The translations under genes were made by a program, and so were the position numbers. From NCBI GenBank assembly GCA_025451275.1, contig JANWKR010000021.1, forward strand, positions 1 through 59,601: a stretch of DNA of 59,601 bases. The letters are read 5' to 3'. Source of the stretch: Steroidobacteraceae bacterium (GTDB taxonomy: Bacteria; Pseudomonadota; Gammaproteobacteria; Steroidobacterales; Steroidobacteraceae). The notes under the pieces were generated by a model. The model had not been told where the DNA came from and did no database searches. It saw nothing but the letters and a program-made list of their open reading frames with translations. Of this stretch, positions 17,440 through 25,328 are shown piece by piece; the first letter of the stretch is position 1, and each line of letters opens with the position of its first letter.

Positions 17440-17735
17440 CGGCTCCCCCCTTCCGCGATTTGCGGCCCTAACAAACAAGCAAGCGACTGCGCGAGCGGTG
17501 GTGTACGCCCGCTGGCGCGCCGCTGTCGAAGTGTCGCGCCTTCGAGACGCAGTCCAGAGTGGTGCGGAATCGCCGCAAAACACTGCAAAAAAGCACCTTT
17601 CGCACACCCGAGCGCGAGCGCGGCGAGTCACAAGTTCATTGAACCGTTTGCGCTTTGGCGGCGTGGATGGCAGGTTCGGGAACGGGAACATCAGTCGCTA
17701 CGACAAAGCTTGCACGCCTCCACGACCCCGGCTTT

Positions 17736-18149
17736 ATGTCACGTCACTCACGCATGGCCCCGCTTGCGCTCTCCGACGCGGAGCGCGCTCAACTCGCGCA
17801 ATGGACGCGCAACCGCCAAGCGCGCGCGCTCGCGCTGCGGGCGCGCATCGTGCTGCGCTGTGACGCCGGCCGCTCCAATCGCGCGGTGGCGGCGCAGCTC
17901 CGCGTGACGACCCAGACGGTGGGCAAGTGGCGGGCGCGCTTCGTCGCGCAGCGCATGCAGGGGCTGCTCGATGAGCCGCGCCCGGGCGCGCCGCGCTCGA
18001 TCAGCGACGAGCTGGTGGAAGCGGTGCTGGCCAAAACCCTGCACGAGCACCCGCCGGACGCGAAACGCTGGAGCAGCCGCCGCCTCGCGAGCGCCCTCGG
18101 CATCTCGCAGCGCGCCGTGCTGCGCATCTGGCGCGCCTTCGACCTCTAG
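17736..18149 (+). CDS. orphan helix-turn-helix module of IS630-type transposase
   Basis: A 137-residue protein consisting only of the DNA-binding half of an IS630/Tc1-like transposase: ALSDAERAQLAQWTRNRQAR, ARIVLRCDAGRSNRAVAAQL, VGKWRARFVAQRMQGLLDEP, and the second HTH WSSRRLASALGISQRAVLRI, ending IWRAFDL-stop. In full transposases the DDE catalytic domain follows directly. Here neither this frame nor the other two continue it after 18149, and I see no terminal inverted repeats. It is either a truncated insertion-sequence remnant or a domesticated regulator. Neither candidate ATG (17736, 17754) has a good ribosome site. The 17440-17735 gap upstream shows no other gene. Confidence 0.7.
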   Translation: MSRHSRMAPLALSDAERAQLAQWTRNRQARALALRARIVLRCDAGRSNRAVAAQLRVTTQTVGKWRARFVAQRMQGLLDEPRPGAPRSISDELVEAVLAKTLHEHPPDAKRWSSRRLASALGISQRAVLRIWRAFDL

Positions 18150-18240
18150 GCCGCGGCGCACGCTCGGGTCGTGAACCCGCAGCGCGCCGCGACGTACTCA
18201 CGACCGGCGGCGCGTGCGCGTCGCTGCGACGCACCGCGGC

Positions 18241-18885
18241 GTGCGATCCGAGGTAGCCGCAATTTCCCCTCCCGCCCTGTGTTCCGCCGCGCTGGTTATG
18301 GCACTGGCCGTGCTGCCGCCGGTCGCGCCCGCCGCACCGGGGGCGTGGGTGAGCGATCCCGGCGTCCAGCGGCGACTCGCCGCCGGCGAAGTCGTGGTGC
18401 AGGCGGTGAGCGGCGCCGACCCCGAACGCCCGCGTGGCGCCGTGCGCGCCGCCGTGCGCATCAGTGCCCCGGCCGAGACGATCTGGAAAATCATGACCGA
18501 CTGTCAGCAGGTCCAGATCTTCGTGCCCGGCCTGAGGCGCTGCCGTCGCGTCGACGGTGCCGCCGACGGCAGCTGGGCGGACATCGAGCACGAAGTGCGC
18601 TATTCGTGGATGTTGCCGACGGTCGACTACGTGTTCCGCGCGCACTACGACCGGCCGCGCCGCATCGATTTCCGGCGCATCAGCGGCGATTTGAAGGAGG
18701 AGGAGGGCGCATGGCTGCTGATGCCGGCCCCGGACGGCTCAGCGACCATCGTCGAGTACGAGGTGTACCTCGATCCGGGCTTCTGGATCCCGCACTTCCT
18801 GGTCACACGCTCGCTGCGCAAGGACCTGCCAGCCGCGCTCGCCGGGCTGCGCGAGCGCGCCGAGCAGGCGCACGCCGGTCGCTGA
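18241..18885 (+). CDS. secreted SRPBCC/START-like (polyketide-cyclase fold) protein
   Basis: About 214 residues starting at GTG 18241 (GTG 18214 is an alternative; neither has a clear ribosome site). The signal peptide runs through ALCSAALVMALAVLPP to the APAAPGAW cleavage region. The helix-grip fold is indicated by VRAAVRISAPAETIWKIMTD, FVPGLRRCRRVDG, IEHEVRYSWMLPTVDYVFRA and a long C-terminal helix DLPAALAGLRERAEQAH. Such proteins bind hydrophobic ligands in a cavity. Exported versions are often of unknown function. The next gene on the strand is the BON-domain lipoprotein. Confidence 0.75.
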   Translation: MRSEVAAISPPALCSAALVMALAVLPPVAPAAPGAWVSDPGVQRRLAAGEVVVQAVSGADPERPRGAVRAAVRISAPAETIWKIMTDCQQVQIFVPGLRRCRRVDGAADGSWADIEHEVRYSWMLPTVDYVFRAHYDRPRRIDFRRISGDLKEEEGAWLLMPAPDGSATIVEYEVYLDPGFWIPHFLVTRSLRKDLPAALAGLRERAEQAHAGR

Positions 18886-18928
18886 AGCTGACCGCCGGCG
18901 GCCCCGGCGGGTCGGACGCCTTGAGGGT

Positions 18929-19267
18929 ATGCGAGCGCACCTGTCAGTGTCCCGCTCGCTGTTGCCGTTCCGGCTGGCATGCGTGGCGGGCGGCTGCGCG
19001 CATGCGCCGCCGCGCACGGCGGTGAAGCGCGCCGCGGACAGCGCGCTCGCCGCCCGGGTCGAGGCGGCCCTCGATGCTGACCCGCAGCTGTTGGCGCGCC
19101 ACATCGACGTGTCCGTCGACCGTGGCAAGGTGCTGCTCGCCGGCCAGGTCTGGTCGATCGACGATCTGTACCTGGCGCCCCGGGACGCGCGCGCCGTGGC
19201 CGGGGTGAGCGGCGTCGAGTCGCAAATCGAGCTGCTGCGGGGCGGGCGCGGCAGCGCCGGCCGCTGG
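18929..19267 (+). CDS. BON-domain lipoprotein-like ORF without its own stop (3' end uncertain)
   Basis: Starts at ATG 18929 behind GAGGG. A short hydrophobic lead LLPFRLACVAGGCAHA ends in a lipobox-like AGGC, so the product may be a lipoprotein. A single BON domain follows: LAARVEAALDADPQL, IDVSVDRGKVLLAGQVWS and a closing GVSGVESQIELLRGG near 19240. BON domains bind phospholipid surfaces. After the domain the frame has no stop until 20051-20053 and runs antisense through the whole convergent amidase gene. I mark the end only where recognisable sequence stops. The true 3' end could be the distant stop, or the gene may have lost its stop. Confidence 0.45.
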
Positions 19268-19270
19268 CCC

Positions 19271-20302
19271 TTATCTGCCGACGAAGATGCTCCTGGGCAG
19301 GCGTACGTGCACGCCGACGTTGGGCTTGTCCACCAGCTGCGTTACCGCCACGTTGCCGGCGATACTGACCAGCTGATAGGCCTGGTGGCGCGTCAGATGG
19401 CGTGTGCTCACCAGAAGGTCCACCATCTCCTGCACCGCGGTGCGCGTCGCGGCGGTCAGATCCGGGTCGGTTGCCATGCTGATGTAGTCGGTCGGAGTCT
19501 CGGCACGCGGCCAGGTGAGCTTCATGTCCTTGCGCACGGTGAGCTGCAGGCGCCCGCGGAGCGAGGTCTCGATGGCGGTCTGGTCCACCTCGCCGTCGCC
19601 CTGCGCCATGTGTCCGTCGCCGACTTCAAACAGCGCGCCGCGTGCGAACACCGGGATGAAGAGCGTGCTGCCCGCGATCAGCTCGCGGTTGTCGAGGTTG
19701 CCGGCGTGACGCCCGGGCGGGTTGCTGCTGAGGCGCCCGAGCTCCGGGGCCGGCGCGACTCCCATGCTGCCGAAGAACGGCCGCAGCGGGATCACGATGC
19801 CGGGCGCGAATTCGGCGGTCATGTGCCGGCGGTCGAGTCTGATGATCTTGGCCGGCGCGCCGGCCTCGCAGTTCTCCGGCAGGAAGCCCTTGCAGCCGTT
19901 GTAGCCGTAGTCGAGCGCCGGCTGGATCGACAGGATCTTGACCTCGAGCACGTCGCCGGGTTCGGCTCCCTCGACGTACACGGGACCGGTGAGGATGTGG
20001 CCGCCCGGACCGCGCCGCTCGCCGGTCACCTCGCTGACGATCGTCTTGAGTGACGGCTGGATCTCGTCGTCCGGCACGCCCGCCTTGGCGAGCCCCTCCG
20101 GCGTGTTGGTGAGCAGCGTATCCACGTCGATGATGTCGCCCGAGGCGATGCGCAGCACCGGCTGTGCCTCGGACCAGTAGTAGCCGTACACCACGGTCGC
20201 GGGGGTCGCTTCCAGACGATGGGTATGCGGCGGCTGCGCGTACGCAGCGAGGCAGGTCGTCAGCATCACCACGCCGACCCCGACAGTGACGGATTTCTTC
20301 AT
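19271..20302 (-). CDS. secreted acetamidase/formamidase family protein
   Basis: A 343-residue amide hydrolase of the FmdA/AmdA family that releases ammonia from short amides in characterised members. Hallmarks: GPVYVEGAEPGDVLEVKILS, FGSMGVAPAP, NPPGRHAGNLDNRELIAG and the signature FEVGDGHMAQGDGEVDQTAI. An N-terminal signal peptide (MKKSVTVGVGVVMLTTCLAA) puts it in the periplasm, whereas the well-studied enzymes are cytoplasmic. The ATG at 20302 is followed convincingly by the lysine-rich n-region. It is a single gene, convergent with the BON ORF. Confidence 0.88.
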   Translation of the reverse strand: MKKSVTVGVGVVMLTTCLAAYAQPPHTHRLEATPATVVYGYYWSEAQPVLRIASGDIIDVDTLLTNTPEGLAKAGVPDDEIQPSLKTIVSEVTGERRGPGGHILTGPVYVEGAEPGDVLEVKILSIQPALDYGYNGCKGFLPENCEAGAPAKIIRLDRRHMTAEFAPGIVIPLRPFFGSMGVAPAPELGRLSSNPPGRHAGNLDNRELIAGSTLFIPVFARGALFEVGDGHMAQGDGEVDQTAIETSLRGRLQLTVRKDMKLTWPRAETPTDYISMATDPDLTAATRTAVQEMVDLLVSTRHLTRHQAYQLVSIAGNVAVTQLVDKPNVGVHVRLPRSIFVGR

Positions 20303-20363
20303 CGCTCGCCGTTCCTGGCTCGGCCCGCACGCGACCTCGCGCGCGGCGGCCCGGCGGCGATCT

Positions 20364-20369
20364 TATACT
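20364..20369 (+). promoter_or_regulatory. candidate -10 element for the propeller/CehA hydrolase gene
   Basis: TATACT at 20364-20369, about 31 bases upstream of GTG 20401. A GGAG ribosome site lies in the short leader. No convincing -35 is visible. Confidence 0.4.
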
Positions 20370-20400
20370 GTCGCGCCGTGGAACAAGCTGGAGTTTTGTC

Positions 20401-22923
20401 GTGGCAAGGCACCGGTTCGGCCTGCTGCTGATCGCAACGCTGCTCGGTGCACCCGGCGGGGAGTGCCTGGCCGCCGCGCCGGCGATCGATCTGCCGCACG
20501 CGTACTACTACAGCGAGATGTACCTGCCGCAGCTCACCAGCGGCCCGAGCAGCGTCGCCTGGTCGCCGGACTCGCGCGAGGTGGTCTACTCCATGGCCGG
20601 CTCGCTGTGGCGCCAGCGAACCGATGCCACGCGCGCCGTGCAGTTGACCGACGGCCCCGGCTACGACTACCAGCCGGACTGGTCGCCGGACGGCTGCTGC
20701 ATCGTCTACACCTCGGGCGACGCGCAGGCGAGCGAGCTGTGGCTGCTGGAGGTGCGCTCCGGGCGCGCGCTGCAGCTGACGCACGACGGCGCGGTCAATC
20801 TCGAGCCGCGCTGGTCGCCCGATGGCCAGCGCATCGTGTTCGTCTCGACGGCTTATCATCGTCACTTCCACGTGTTCGTCGCCGCGGTGCACGGTACCAG
20901 CCTCGGCGAAGTGGTGCGGCTCACGGGCGAGAACAAGAGCGCCCTGCCGCGCTACTACTACAGCGCCTTTGACCATGAGATCAATCCGACCTGGAGCCGC
21001 GATGGCCAGGCGGTGCTGTACGTCTCCAACCGCGGGCGCATCCACGGCACCGGCGGTTTCTGGCAGATGCCCGCGACGCCCGGTGCCGAGCCGCGCGAGC
21101 TGCGCTACGAGGAGACCAACTGGCAGGCGCGGCCGGAGTATTCACCCGACGGCAAGCGCATCGTCTACAGCTCCTACCTGGGGCGCAACTGGCTGCAGCT
21201 GTGGCTGATGCCGGCCGGTGGCGGCGAACCGCTGCCGCTCACCTACGGTGACTGGGACGAGACCGGGCCGCGCTGGTCGCCCGATGGGCGCCAGATCGCC
21301 TTCGTTTCCAACCGCGCGGGCGACACGCAGCTGCGCCTGCTGGAGCTGCCCGGCGGCAGCTCGCGCGCCCTGGAGGCGAGCGAGCGGCAGCACCTGCGCC
21401 CGGTGGGGCGGGTGCACCTGTCGGTGCGCGATGCCGGCGGCGCGGCCCTGCCGGCGCGGGTCGTGGTCACGGACGCGGCGGGGCGCTTTTATGCCCCGCG
21501 GCATGCCTGGGTGCACCACGCCGAGTTTGATCGCAACGAGCATCCGTTCGAGGCGCGCTACTTCCATACCGCCGGCGACGATGACGTCGAGGTGCCGGCC
21601 GGCACGGTGCAAGTGGAGGTCATGCACGGACCCGGGCATCCGCCGGAGCGCCGCAGCGTCCAGGTCAGCGCCGGCGCCACGACGCCACTGGCCGTGGTCG
21701 TGAGCGCGGCACCCTGGCCCGATGCAGCGGGGCGGCGCTGGGTGAGCGCCGACGTGCACGTGCACATGAACTACGGCGGACACTATCGCAACACGCCCGC
21801 GCACCTGGTACTGCAGGCCCGGGCCGAGGACCTCGACATCGTCGAGAACCTCATCGTCAACAAGGAGCAGCGCGTCCCGGACATCGACTACAGCGGCCAC
21901 GGCGTAGATCCGGCCTCGACCGCGGGCACCCTCATCGTGCATGGCCAGGAGTTCCACACCAGCTACTGGGGACATCTCGGGCTGCTCGGCCTGCAGGGAC
22001 CGACGCTGTTGCCGGGCTATGCCGGTTACCCGAACACCGCGGCGGCCAGCCTCTATCCGAGCAATGCGCAGGTCGCGGACCTCGCCCACGCGCACGGGGC
22101 GCTGGTCGGCTACGTGCATCCGTTCGAGGACCCGCCGCAGCCGCTCACCCATCCGGTGCACACCGACGCCGACGAACTGCCCGTGGACGTGGCGCTCGGC
22201 AAGGTCGACTACATGGAAATCGTCGGCTTCGCCGATCACCAGGCGACCGCGGCGGTGTGGTATCGGCTCCTCAACCTGGGCTTCCGCATCCCCGCTGCCG
22301 GCGGGACCGACGCCATGGCCAACTACGCGACGCTGCGCGGTCCGGTGGGCCTGAACCGCGTCTACGCCTCGGTGCCGGACGGCGCACTCGACAGCGGCCG
22401 GTGGCTCCAGGCGCTGCGCCAGGGGCGCACTTTCGCGACCAACGGGCCACTGCTGAATCTCGCGATCGCCGGACGAGCCATCGGCGAGGACGTGACGCTG
22501 GAGCACGCGCAGACCCTGCCGTTCCGCGCGCAGCTGAGCTCGATCGTGCCGCTCGATCACGCGCAGGTCGTGTGCAACGCACGGGTGGTGCGCGAGCTGC
22601 CGCTGGATCGGGGTCGCCGCTCACTCAGCGTCAGCGGCACTCTGGCGCTCGATGCCGGCGGCTGGTGTCTGTTGCGCGCGTTCAGCGCGCGGGCCGAGTA
22701 TCCGATCCTCGACAACTTTGTGTACGCGACCAGCAGTCCGATCTACGTGTCCGTGCGCGGCCAGGCGCGGCGCTCATCCGCCGACGCCCGCTTCTTCGAG
22801 GCCTGGATCGATCACCTGCTGGCCACCACGGCTGCGTATCCCGACTGGAACTCGGACGAGGAAAAGACCCAGGTGCTGCAGACCCTGCGCCAGGCGCGCG
22901 CGGTGTACGAGCGGCTCGAGTAG
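20401..22923 (+). CDS. TolB-like propeller fused to CehA/McbA-type metallohydrolase
   Basis: An 840-residue exported protein starting at GTG 20401. Residues ~40-330 hold at least five PD40/TolB propeller repeats with the signature WSPDS/WSPDG (VAWSPDSREVVY, PDWSPDGCCIVYTS, PRWSPDGQRIVFVS, RPEYSPDGKRIVYS). A carboxypeptidase-regulatory-like Ig domain follows (VHLSVRDAGGAALPARVVVT). Residues ~445-840 are a PHP-like phosphoesterase of the CehA/McbA type: SADVHVHMNYGGHY, IVHGQEFHT, GYVHPFED, GGTDAM. CehA and McbA hydrolyse carbamates and phosphoesters. No operon partner. The fold assignment is good; the substrate is unknown. Confidence 0.85.
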   Translation: MARHRFGLLLIATLLGAPGGECLAAAPAIDLPHAYYYSEMYLPQLTSGPSSVAWSPDSREVVYSMAGSLWRQRTDATRAVQLTDGPGYDYQPDWSPDGCCIVYTSGDAQASELWLLEVRSGRALQLTHDGAVNLEPRWSPDGQRIVFVSTAYHRHFHVFVAAVHGTSLGEVVRLTGENKSALPRYYYSAFDHEINPTWSRDGQAVLYVSNRGRIHGTGGFWQMPATPGAEPRELRYEETNWQARPEYSPDGKRIVYSSYLGRNWLQLWLMPAGGGEPLPLTYGDWDETGPRWSPDGRQIAFVSNRAGDTQLRLLELPGGSSRALEASERQHLRPVGRVHLSVRDAGGAALPARVVVTDAAGRFYAPRHAWVHHAEFDRNEHPFEARYFHTAGDDDVEVPAGTVQVEVMHGPGHPPERRSVQVSAGATTPLAVVVSAAPWPDAAGRRWVSADVHVHMNYGGHYRNTPAHLVLQARAEDLDIVENLIVNKEQRVPDIDYSGHGVDPASTAGTLIVHGQEFHTSYWGHLGLLGLQGPTLLPGYAGYPNTAAASLYPSNAQVADLAHAHGALVGYVHPFEDPPQPLTHPVHTDADELPVDVALGKVDYMEIVGFADHQATAAVWYRLLNLGFRIPAAGGTDAMANYATLRGPVGLNRVYASVPDGALDSGRWLQALRQGRTFATNGPLLNLAIAGRAIGEDVTLEHAQTLPFRAQLSSIVPLDHAQVVCNARVVRELPLDRGRRSLSVSGTLALDAGGWCLLRAFSARAEYPILDNFVYATSSPIYVSVRGQARRSSADARFFEAWIDHLLATTAAYPDWNSDEEKTQVLQTLRQARAVYERLE

Positions 22924-22927
22924 CCCC

Positions 22928-22948
22928 GGGCGCTGCGCGGTGGCGCCC
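22928..22948. terminator. hairpin between convergent genes
   Basis: GGGCGC (22928-22933) pairs with GCGCCC (22943-22948) across a 9-base loop, exactly between the stops of the CehA-like and VOC genes. No T-tract follows in either direction. Confidence 0.4.
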
Positions 22949-23314
22949 TCAGCGCGAGGACAGTACGAACTGGTTGCCGTCCGGGTCCTTGAACGTGGCG
23001 TAGGTGCCCCAGGGCTGCTTGGTGGGCTCGGCGGTGAAGTCGACGCCGCGCGCGCGCAGCTGGCGGTAGGTAGCTTCGACGTCGTCGCAGGCGAAGGAGC
23101 CGTTGAAGAAAGTGCCGATGCGGTCCTCGTGTCCTTCCGGCGTGAACAGCACGACCGCGGTCGGGGAGTGCGCGATGCGCAACTCGATCCAGCGCTGCTT
23201 GTCGTTGAAAGGCTGATCGGTGGCGACCTCGAAGCCGAGCTGTTCGGTGTAGAACTTCAGCGCGCGGCGCTGGTCCCTGGTCGGGATGCCGACGAACTTC
23301 ACGTGCGTGATCAT
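22949..23314 (-). CDS. VOC family protein (glyoxalase-like)
   Basis: A 121-residue vicinal-oxygen-chelate protein. MITHVKFVGIPTRDQRRALKFY gives the first module, with FVGIPTRDQRRALKFYTEQL and a His near residue 4. The closing module is GTYATFKDPDGNQFVLSS. It resembles small bleomycin-resistance/lactoylglutathione-lyase-like proteins common in proteobacteria. The substrate is unknown. A CATAAT -10-like element lies about 30 bases upstream on the minus strand within the palindrome CCCATTATGGG. Confidence 0.82.
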   Translation of the reverse strand: MITHVKFVGIPTRDQRRALKFYTEQLGFEVATDQPFNDKQRWIELRIAHSPTAVVLFTPEGHEDRIGTFFNGSFACDDVEATYRQLRARGVDFTAEPTKQPWGTYATFKDPDGNQFVLSSR

Positions 23315-23383
23315 GTGCGCGAACCTGCCGAGGCGGGGATGCCCATTATGGGCTCGAGCAGGGCCGCCCCGACCTTTAACTGC

Positions 23384-23401
23384 TATAGTATTTAGTACTA
23401 T
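23384..23401 (+). promoter_or_regulatory. extended -10 promoter overlapped by a perfect palindrome at the HTH start codon
   Basis: TGCTATAGT (23381-23389) is an extended -10 (TGn plus TATAGT). ATAGTA (23385-23390) and TACTAT (23396-23401) form a perfect inverted repeat separated by TTTAG. The repeat overlaps both the -10 and the first two bases of the ATG at 23400. Transcription would start about 3-4 bases before the ATG, leaving no room for a ribosome site. The palindrome is placed where a self-repressor would bind. Confidence 0.6.
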
Positions 23402-23696
23402 GCAACGCCTGACAATCGACGCCTACGTCACCGACGTGCTGATGCCTGACCTGGTCGGCCACGACCGCCGTCCCGCCGCCTTCGTGGTGTATCTGTTCCT
23501 GCTGCGGCACAGCCTGCAGGCGCGGCGCGATGCCGTCGCGGTGAGCCTGCAGACCATCGCGAGCCGTACCGGGCTGTCGAAGTCGAGCGTGCAGAGCTCG
23601 ATCCGTCATCTGAAGCGCCGCCGGCTGCTCGACCCCGACCAGAAGGCCACCGTATCTGCGCCGCTGCGGCGCGTCCTGCGACCCTGGAGCAAGTGA
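23400..23696 (+). CDS. small helix-turn-helix protein
   Basis: A 98-residue protein starting MQRLTIDAYVTDVLMPDLVG at ATG 23400. The core VSLQTIASRTGLSKSSVQSS with IRHLKRRRLLDPD is a winged-helix HTH of the HTH_36/replication-initiator or MarR-like type, and the C-terminus is short and basic (LRRVLRPWSK). No effector domain is present, so it is likely a simple DNA-binding repressor. Its own start region carries a palindrome overlapping the promoter, which fits autoregulation. The small membrane protein gene follows 4 bases downstream. Confidence 0.75.
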   Translation: MQRLTIDAYVTDVLMPDLVGHDRRPAAFVVYLFLLRHSLQARRDAVAVSLQTIASRTGLSKSSVQSSIRHLKRRRLLDPDQKATVSAPLRRVLRPWSK

Positions 23697-23700
23697 GCCC

Positions 23701-24231
23701 ATGCCCGTGACCCAGCCGCCGTCATCACAAGCACTGTTCACCGCCGCCATCGTTGCGCTGATCGCGTGGCGCATGTACGCGCGCATCCGCCGCAGCATCG
23801 GGCGCCAGCGTCTGTCGCCGGTGCGCCCGTGGGTCTCGGTCACACTCTTCCCGCTGCTGGTGGTGCTGCTGGCGCTCTCGGTCCGCGCCCTGCCGGTTGC
23901 AGAAGACTGCCTGGCGGCGGGCGCCGCGGTGGGCATCGGCCTGGGGGTGCTCGGCCTGCGGCTGACCCGCTTCGAGCAGTCACCCGAGGGACTGTATTAC
24001 ACCCCCAGCGCGCACCTCGGAGTCATCCTCTCGACCCTGCTCCTCTGCCGCATCGCCTACCGCTTCGTCACCGGGGGTTTTCCCGGCGCGGCGGTCAATA
24101 CACCGCCGCCCTCGGCCAATGCGCTGACGCCGCTGACGCTGCTGCTGCTCGGGACGCTGGCGGGCTACTACGCGTGCTACGCCGCCGGGCTGCTGCGCTG
24201 GGCGGCACGCTGCCGCAGCGCCGCTGCCTGA
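23701..24231 (+). CDS. multi-pass membrane protein, possibly CcdC/DUF1453-like
   Basis: A 176-residue protein with about five hydrophobic segments: ALFTAAIVALIAWRMYARI, the stretch following VTLFPLLVVLLALS, AGAAVGIGLGVLGL, LGVILSTLLLCRIAYRF and PLTLLLLGTLAGYYACYAA. The motif ARIRRSIGRQRLSPVRPW after the first helix and GLYYTPSAHLG in the middle resemble the DUF1453 group of small membrane proteins. That link is tentative. It follows the HTH gene by 4 bases, so the two are co-expressed. The stop codon is part of a symmetric hairpin shared with the convergent gene. Confidence 0.65.
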   Translation: MPVTQPPSSQALFTAAIVALIAWRMYARIRRSIGRQRLSPVRPWVSVTLFPLLVVLLALSVRALPVAEDCLAAGAAVGIGLGVLGLRLTRFEQSPEGLYYTPSAHLGVILSTLLLCRIAYRFVTGGFPGAAVNTPPPSANALTPLTLLLLGTLAGYYACYAAGLLRWAARCRSAAA

Positions 24232-24248
24232 AGGCGCTCAGCCTTCAG
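24228..24248. terminator. symmetric hairpin containing both convergent stop codons
   Basis: CTGAAGGC (24228-24235) and GCCTTCAG (24241-24248) are perfect reverse complements around a GCTCA loop. The plus-strand TGA (24229-24231) lies in one arm and the minus-strand TGA (24247-24245) in the other, so both mRNAs end in the same stem-loop. No T-tract follows. Confidence 0.5.
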
Positions 24249-25033
24249 GGTTTGCGGAAGCGATACAAGAACTCGTCGGTCTTGTGGCGGATGGCAGGAT
24301 CGAACACGAGCTTGGTGTGATCATCACCGGAGTTCTTGAACGTGTCCTGCTCCGCGTCGAGCCGGAAACCGGCCTGCTCGAAGGTGCGACGCACCGCCTG
24401 CGGATCGATCCGGTGCAGCTTCTGCACCGATTCCGCCGGGTCGCTGCCGGCCACGGCGACGTGGTCCTGGACCACCACCACCCCGCCCGGCTTCAGGGCG
24501 GTGAACAGTGCGCCCACCATCTGCGCGGCGTCGCCCATCGGCGCGCTGGCGCGGGGCGGCGTGAAGTACACGTCATGGTAGGACATGACGAACAGCGCGG
24601 CATCGAGCGAGCCGGCCGGCAGCTTCAGATCCGCGATCGGGGTGACTTTGAGGAGCGTGTTGGGTACGCGGTGGCCGTCGAAGCGCTTGACGAGCTTCTG
24701 GCCCACGAAGCCGGCGTAGCCGTCGTTGTCGTAGACGATCACCTGCCCACCCGGGCCGACGATGCGTCCCAGCAGCTCGCTGTAGTAACCGTCGCCAGCC
24801 AGGTAATCGATGACGTGCATGCCGGGCCGCGCGCCGAGGAAGGTGAGCACGGCCTGCGGGTTTGCCCAGCCGTCACGGTCGCGGTCCGCCTGCGAGCGAT
24901 CCGCGCTGGCGATAGAAGCGGCGATGGCCGCCGCGTCGGGCTGGGCCGGGTGCGTGGCGCGCGCAGCGGCGCAGTTCCAGGCCGCTGCGGCCAGCACCAG
25001 GGCCGTGAGAGCGGGCAGGGCGGTCAGACGCAT
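24245..25033 (-). CDS. secreted class I SAM-dependent methyltransferase-like protein (COG4798-type)
   Basis: A 262-residue protein with signal peptide MRLTALPALTALVLAAAAWN...AAARA. The Rossmann methyltransferase core is recognisable: a modified motif I VIDYLAGDGYYSELLGRIVG, GGQVIVYDN, LDAALFVMSYHDVYF and LKPGGVVVVQDHVA. It ends FDPAIRHKTDEFLYRFRKP. A paralogue with the same layout lies at 56391-57173. SAM is not normally available in the periplasm, so either the export signal is an uncleaved anchor, or the protein is not an active SAM enzyme, or it acts before export. The substrate is unknown. Confidence 0.82.
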   Translation of the reverse strand: MRLTALPALTALVLAAAAWNCAAARATHPAQPDAAAIAASIASADRSQADRDRDGWANPQAVLTFLGARPGMHVIDYLAGDGYYSELLGRIVGPGGQVIVYDNDGYAGFVGQKLVKRFDGHRVPNTLLKVTPIADLKLPAGSLDAALFVMSYHDVYFTPPRASAPMGDAAQMVGALFTALKPGGVVVVQDHVAVAGSDPAESVQKLHRIDPQAVRRTFEQAGFRLDAEQDTFKNSGDDHTKLVFDPAIRHKTDEFLYRFRKP

Positions 25034-25328
25034 GCGGCACTCCAGTCGGGGGTGAACCAGGCTCGCAAGTATGCGTCAGCTGCGCGGTGCACGGGTATGC
25101 GCGGGCAGCTTGCCTTCGTTCCGCGCACGTCGCGTCCCCGTGGTTCGGCCTGGCGACAGGAATCCATCATAAGTAATTGATTCCTTGAAACTCTGCATTG
25201 ACTTTTCCGGACGGCCGGGACGGCCGAACGCGCGCCGACGGGATGAGCTTCGCCTGCTCCAGCGCACCCTTCGGTATGCTGGCGCCGCCCTGCCCGGGCA
25301 TCGACCTGCGAATCTGGAAAACAACACC

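Noticed and set aside
17440..18180. complete IS630 insertion sequence
   Set aside because: Only the HTH half of a transposase is present; no DDE domain, terminal inverted repeats or target duplication seen.
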